From the NCBI RefSeq assembly GCF_009664835.1, contig NZ_CP045929.1:806001-870000 (forward strand): 64,000 bases of DNA. The letters run 5' to 3'. Numbering within the stretch: the first letter of the stretch is position 1; the number at the start of each line of letters is the position of its first letter. This DNA is from Allosaccharopolyspora coralli. Its GTDB lineage: Bacteria > Actinomycetota > Actinomycetes > Mycobacteriales > Pseudonocardiaceae. Under the pieces are notes generated by a model. That model made no database searches. It was not told the origin of the DNA and saw only the letters and a program-made list of their open reading frames with translations. The position numbers were made by a program, and so were the translations under genes. Below, in pieces: positions 61,139 to 64,000 of the stretch.

Positions 61139-61261
61139 GGCGCGCACTCTGGCACGGTCGGCGCGGACCGCGACACTGTCCGGTTCACACAATCGAACCG
61201 TCTCGATGTTGTTCGGAACGCCAATGCCTGCGGCGATACCTCCCAGGGCAGGATCTCCGAC

Positions 61262-62590
61262 GTGCCCGACGATCACCCGAACCGCGCAGGCAGGCGCCGG
61301 ACACCCGGCGAGCTCCTCGACCTCGACCACGACCACGTCTGGCATCCGTACGGGTCGATGCCCGCGAACGACCGGCCCTACCTGATCGAGTCCGCGTCCG
61401 GCGTGCGGCTGCGCCTCACCGAGCCCGTCGACGGTGTCGGCGAACTCGTCGACGGCATGTCGTCGTGGTGGGCGGCGATCCACGGCTACGCCCACCCGGT
61501 GCTCGACGAGGCGATCCGCGATCAGCTCGGTCGGATGAGCCACGTGATGTTCGGTGGCCTCACCCACGAGCCCGCGATCGACCTCGCCACGCGCCTCGTG
61601 GAGATCACCCCGCAGCCGCTGCGGCACGTGTTCCTCGCCGACTCCGGCTCGGTGTCCGTCGAGGTCGCCGTCAAGATGTCCCTGCAGTACTGGCGGTCGC
61701 GGGGCCGTGGCGGCAAGCGCCGGATGCTCACCTGGCGTGGTGGCTATCACGGCGACACCTGGCATCCGATGTCGGTGTGCGACCCCGAAGGCGGCATGCA
61801 CCACCTCTGGGGCGAGTCGCTCGCCGAGCAGGTGTTCGCCGACGCACCGCCGCAAGGCTTCGACACGCCGCCGGAGCAGTCCTATCTGGACCATCTCGAC
61901 GCGATGCTCTCGCGGCACGCCGAGGAGATCGCGGCGGTCATCGTCGAACCCGTCGTCCAAGGAGCGGGCGGCATGGTCTTCCATCACCCCGGATACCTGC
62001 GAGCGCTGCGGGAACTCACCGACGTTCACGACGTGTTGCTGATCTTCGACGAGATCGCCACCGGGTTCGGCCGCACCGGGGAACTCTTCGCCACCGACCA
62101 CGCCGGGGTCAGCCCGGACGTGCTGTGCCTCGGCAAAGCGCTCACGGGCGGGTATCTCACGATGGCCGCCACCCTGTGCACCGCGCGGGTGGCCGAAGGC
62201 ATCTCCGACGGCGAGGTGCCGGTCCTCGCGCACGGACCGACGTTCATGGGCAACCCGCTCGCGTCGGCGGCGGGCCTCGCCTCGGTGAACCTGCTGCTCG
62301 CACAGGACTGGAAGTCGGAAGTGCGCCGCATCGAGACGGGGTTGCGGGACGGACTCGCCGAAGCCACCGGGCTGCCGGGAGTCGTGGACGTGCGCACGCT
62401 CGGCGCGATCGGTGTCGTGGAACTCGACCACGACGTCGACGTCGCGACCGCGACCGACGTCGCCGTGCGGAACGGGGTGTGGCTGCGGCCGTTCCGGCGG
62501 ATGCTCTACACCATGCCGCCGTACGTGACCGGCGATGACGACCTCGCGATGATCGTGCGGGCGATGCTGGCCGCCGCGCGGGACGCATGA
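61262..62590 (+). CDS. bioA: Adenosylmethionine--8-amino-7-oxononanoate transaminase
   Basis: 442 aa. [69 protein letters not shown] and the PLP lysine in [10 protein letters not shown] are typical of BioA. It makes 7,8-diaminononanoate. GTG at 61262, with AGGATC upstream, is the nearest start to the conserved region. The gap to bioF contains GGTTC-N8-GAACC (about 61182-61199) and GTTCGGAAC, possible operator half-sites of a biotin regulator. Confidence 0.95.
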   Translation: MPDDHPNRAGRRRTPGELLDLDHDHVWHPYGSMPANDRPYLIESASGVRLRLTEPVDGVGELVDGMSSWWAAIHGYAHPVLDEAIRDQLGRMSHVMFGGLTHEPAIDLATRLVEITPQPLRHVFLADSGSVSVEVAVKMSLQYWRSRGRGGKRRMLTWRGGYHGDTWHPMSVCDPEGGMHHLWGESLAEQVFADAPPQGFDTPPEQSYLDHLDAMLSRHAEEIAAVIVEPVVQGAGGMVFHHPGYLRALRELTDVHDVLLIFDEIATGFGRTGELFATDHAGVSPDVLCLGKALTGGYLTMAATLCTARVAEGISDGEVPVLAHGPTFMGNPLASAAGLASVNLLLAQDWKSEVRRIETGLRDGLAEATGLPGVVDVRTLGAIGVVELDHDVDVATATDVAVRNGVWLRPFRRMLYTMPPYVTGDDDLAMIVRAMLAAARDA

Positions 62591-63294
62591 GCGGCGGCGA
62601 GGTTCTGGTCGTCACCGGAACGGGAACCGGCGTCGGCAAGACCGTCGTCACCGCGGCTCTCGTGAGCCTTGCGACGTCCGAGCGACGTGTCGCGGTGGTC
62701 AAACCGGTGCAGACCGGTGTCGCGGCCGACGAGGACGGCGACCTCGACGAGGTGCGACGGCTGGCCGGACCGGTCACGACCGTCGAGCTCGCGCGCTACC
62801 CGGACCCGCTCGCGCCCGCGACCGCCGCGCGGCGCTGCGGACGATCTCCCGTCCGCCCGGTGCGGATCGCCGAGGCCGTACGCGAGGCCACGGACGAGCA
62901 CGACCTCGTGCTCGTCGAGGGAGCCGGTGGTCTGCTCGTGCACTGTGACGACGACGGCGGCACCCTCGCGGACGTGGCAGCGTTGCTCGACGCTCCCGTC
63001 CTCGTCGTGGCCGCCGCAGGGCTGGGGACGCTGAACTCGACGGCACTCACCGTCGAGGCACTGTCCGCACGAGGACTCGGCTGCCCCGGTGTCGTGATCG
63101 GCTCGTGGCCGCACGAACCGGACCTCGCGTGCCGCTGCAACCTCGTCGACATGCCGACAGTGACCGGCAGGCCGCTTCTCGGGGCACTGACCGAGAACGC
63201 AGGCACGTTCCGCCTGGACGAGTTCCGTGCCCTCGCCCGGGACGGCCTCGCTCCTGAACTCGGTGGACAGTGGGAGCCGGGCGGCGAGTGGTAG
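62587..63294 (+). CDS. bioD: Dethiobiotin synthetase
   Basis: 235 aa. The P-loop [28 protein letters not shown] and [15 protein letters not shown] are the BioD motifs. ATP-dependent ring closure gives dethiobiotin. The ATG overlaps the bioA stop (ATGA), so the two are translationally coupled. bioB is not in this window. Confidence 0.96.
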   Translation: MSGGEVLVVTGTGTGVGKTVVTAALVSLATSERRVAVVKPVQTGVAADEDGDLDEVRRLAGPVTTVELARYPDPLAPATAARRCGRSPVRPVRIAEAVREATDEHDLVLVEGAGGLLVHCDDDGGTLADVAALLDAPVLVVAAAGLGTLNSTALTVEALSARGLGCPGVVIGSWPHEPDLACRCNLVDMPTVTGRPLLGALTENAGTFRLDEFRALARDGLAPELGGQWEPGGEW

Positions 63295-63324
63295 GGACGC
63301 TGCTCCCGCGCTAGCGTGCGCACC

Positions 63325-64000
63325 GTGACCACCGCACCGCCCGCCGTGCTCGTCGTCGGCGCCGGAGTCCAGGGACTGACCACGGCCACGGTGCTCGCCG
63401 AATCCGGTGTCGACGTCCGGGTGCGCACCGCCGAAGCACCCCGCGACACGACCTCCTCCGTCGCCGCCGCGATGTGGGGCCCGACCTTCCTGCAGCCGAC
63501 CGAACGAGTCACGGGGTGGACGCTGGATTCGCACGCGGCGTTCACCGCGCTCGCCGACGAGCAGGACACCGGTGTTCGCATCGTGGGCGGCCGCGTCGCC
63601 GCACGAATCGACCTCGGTGACGAGATACCCGACGAGGCGCGCGCCGTGTCCGACCTCGCCCCGTGCGCGCCGAGCGACCTACCCGCCGGATTCGTCAGCG
63701 GTTACCGGATGTCCGTGCCGCTCATCGACATGCCTGGCTACCTGGAATACCTCGTCGACCGGCTCGTGCGCGCGGGAGGACGTCTGTCGCTGAGTCCGGT
63801 GTCGACGCTGCGTGCCGCCACCGAGGACGCGCCGATCGTCGTCAACTGCACCGGTGTCGGGGCACACGAACTCGTCGGTGATCCCCAGGTGCGGCCCGTG
63901 CGCGGACAGCACGTGGTGGTGCGCAATCCTGGAATCGAGGAGTACTTCATGGAGGTCGGCCCGGACGATCGCTGGGCGGGGATCTTCCCGCACGGCGAGC
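63325..64000 (+). CDS. D-amino-acid oxidase-like FAD flavoprotein, 5' part
   Basis: Open from the GTG at 63325 to the window end, about 225 codons. The FAD site AVLVVGAGVQGLTTATVLAE, then TTSSVAAAMWGPTFLQP, IVVNCTGVGAHELVGDPQVR and PVRGQHVVVR are typical of D-amino-acid oxidases (DAO). It begins 30 bp after bioD. The product could also be a related glycine oxidase-like enzyme. Confidence 0.9.
   Translation, partial: MTTAPPAVLVVGAGVQGLTTATVLAESGVDVRVRTAEAPRDTTSSVAAAMWGPTFLQPTERVTGWTLDSHAAFTALADEQDTGVRIVGGRVAARIDLGDEIPDEARAVSDLAPCAPSDLPAGFVSGYRMSVPLIDMPGYLEYLVDRLVRAGGRLSLSPVSTLRAATEDAPIVVNCTGVGAHELVGDPQVRPVRGQHVVVRNPGIEEYFMEVGPDDRWAGIFPHGE

Noticed and set aside
61139-61261. BirA or BioQ operator between bioF and bioA
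   Set aside because: Inverted half-sites (GGTTC/GAACC, GTTCGGAAC) are present, but neither matches an established consensus closely enough to call.
59906-62431. Extended bioF frame reaching into bioA
   Set aside because: Beyond 61138 it runs antisense to bioA. The conserved BioF N-terminus begins near the GTG at 61138.

Overview
The window is high-GC bacterial DNA with many GTG starts, AGGAG-type ribosome binding sites, a deazaflavin (F420)-type nitroreductase domain, a GuaB1-type reductase, an Rv1109c-like lipid-droplet protein and AlkA fused to Ada. This points to an actinobacterium, most likely of the Pseudonocardiaceae (Saccharomonospora/Amycolatopsis-like). That assignment is inferred from gene content, not from a search. 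Both ends cut genes: a PfkB sugar kinase on the left and a D-amino-acid-oxidase-like flavoprotein on the right.

Layout. 1-16 kb is housekeeping: PhoH-PIN ATPase, GuaB1, ATP-dependent DNA ligase, fumarase, two secreted trypsin-like proteases flanking a ferredoxin-NADP reductase, GlpX fructose bisphosphatase, exonuclease VII (xseA/xseB) and IspH. 17.6-29.8 kb is a sugar-utilisation locus: ribose-type ABC importer, IS30 remnant, secreted GH172/DUF2961 hydrolase, LacI regulator, fucose/arabinose-isomerase-like enzyme and FGGY kinase. The ABC operon and the isomerase-kinase operon have matching promoters followed by the same 17-bp operator in opposite orientations, so they look like one regulon. 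Import, isomerisation and phosphorylation of D-arabinose released from D-arabinan would fit, but the substrate is an inference. 30-41.7 kb holds DNA maintenance genes (RmuC, SbcD/SbcC, Ogt, Ada-AlkA) and YchF; an IS607-type TnpA/TnpB element splits a DUF1707 gene here.

41.7-50.2 kb is accessory: an Abi_2 HEPN protein with a ParS/MbcA-like tail, a BCCT osmolyte transporter, a TetR/SDR pair (SDR frameshifted), an IS256 and an IS5 element, with fragments of the ychF 3' end dispersed through it. 50.4-59.7 kb mixes YceI, a nucleotidyltransferase, an F420-type enzyme, FUSC, a thioesterase, an AraC-type regulator carrying an in-frame palindromic repeat, a Phd/ParE-type toxin-antitoxin pair next to a collapsed duplicate of a VOC gene, and an AGPS-like flavoprotein. 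59.9-63.3 kb is the biotin cluster bioF (minus) / bioA-bioD (plus).

The window is unusually rich in short structured repeats of four families. Family A: about 44 nt, GTGAGYCTTTTTGGT arms, four copies, one inside an open reading frame. Family B: about 160 nt with nested helices and compensatory changes, three copies. Family C: GAACGGCACTTTCGCC arms, at three convergent gene junctions, one a five-unit tandem array. Family D: 41 nt, two copies. Most sit at convergent gene ends and probably act as bidirectional terminators. No tRNA, rRNA or CRISPR array was recognised.
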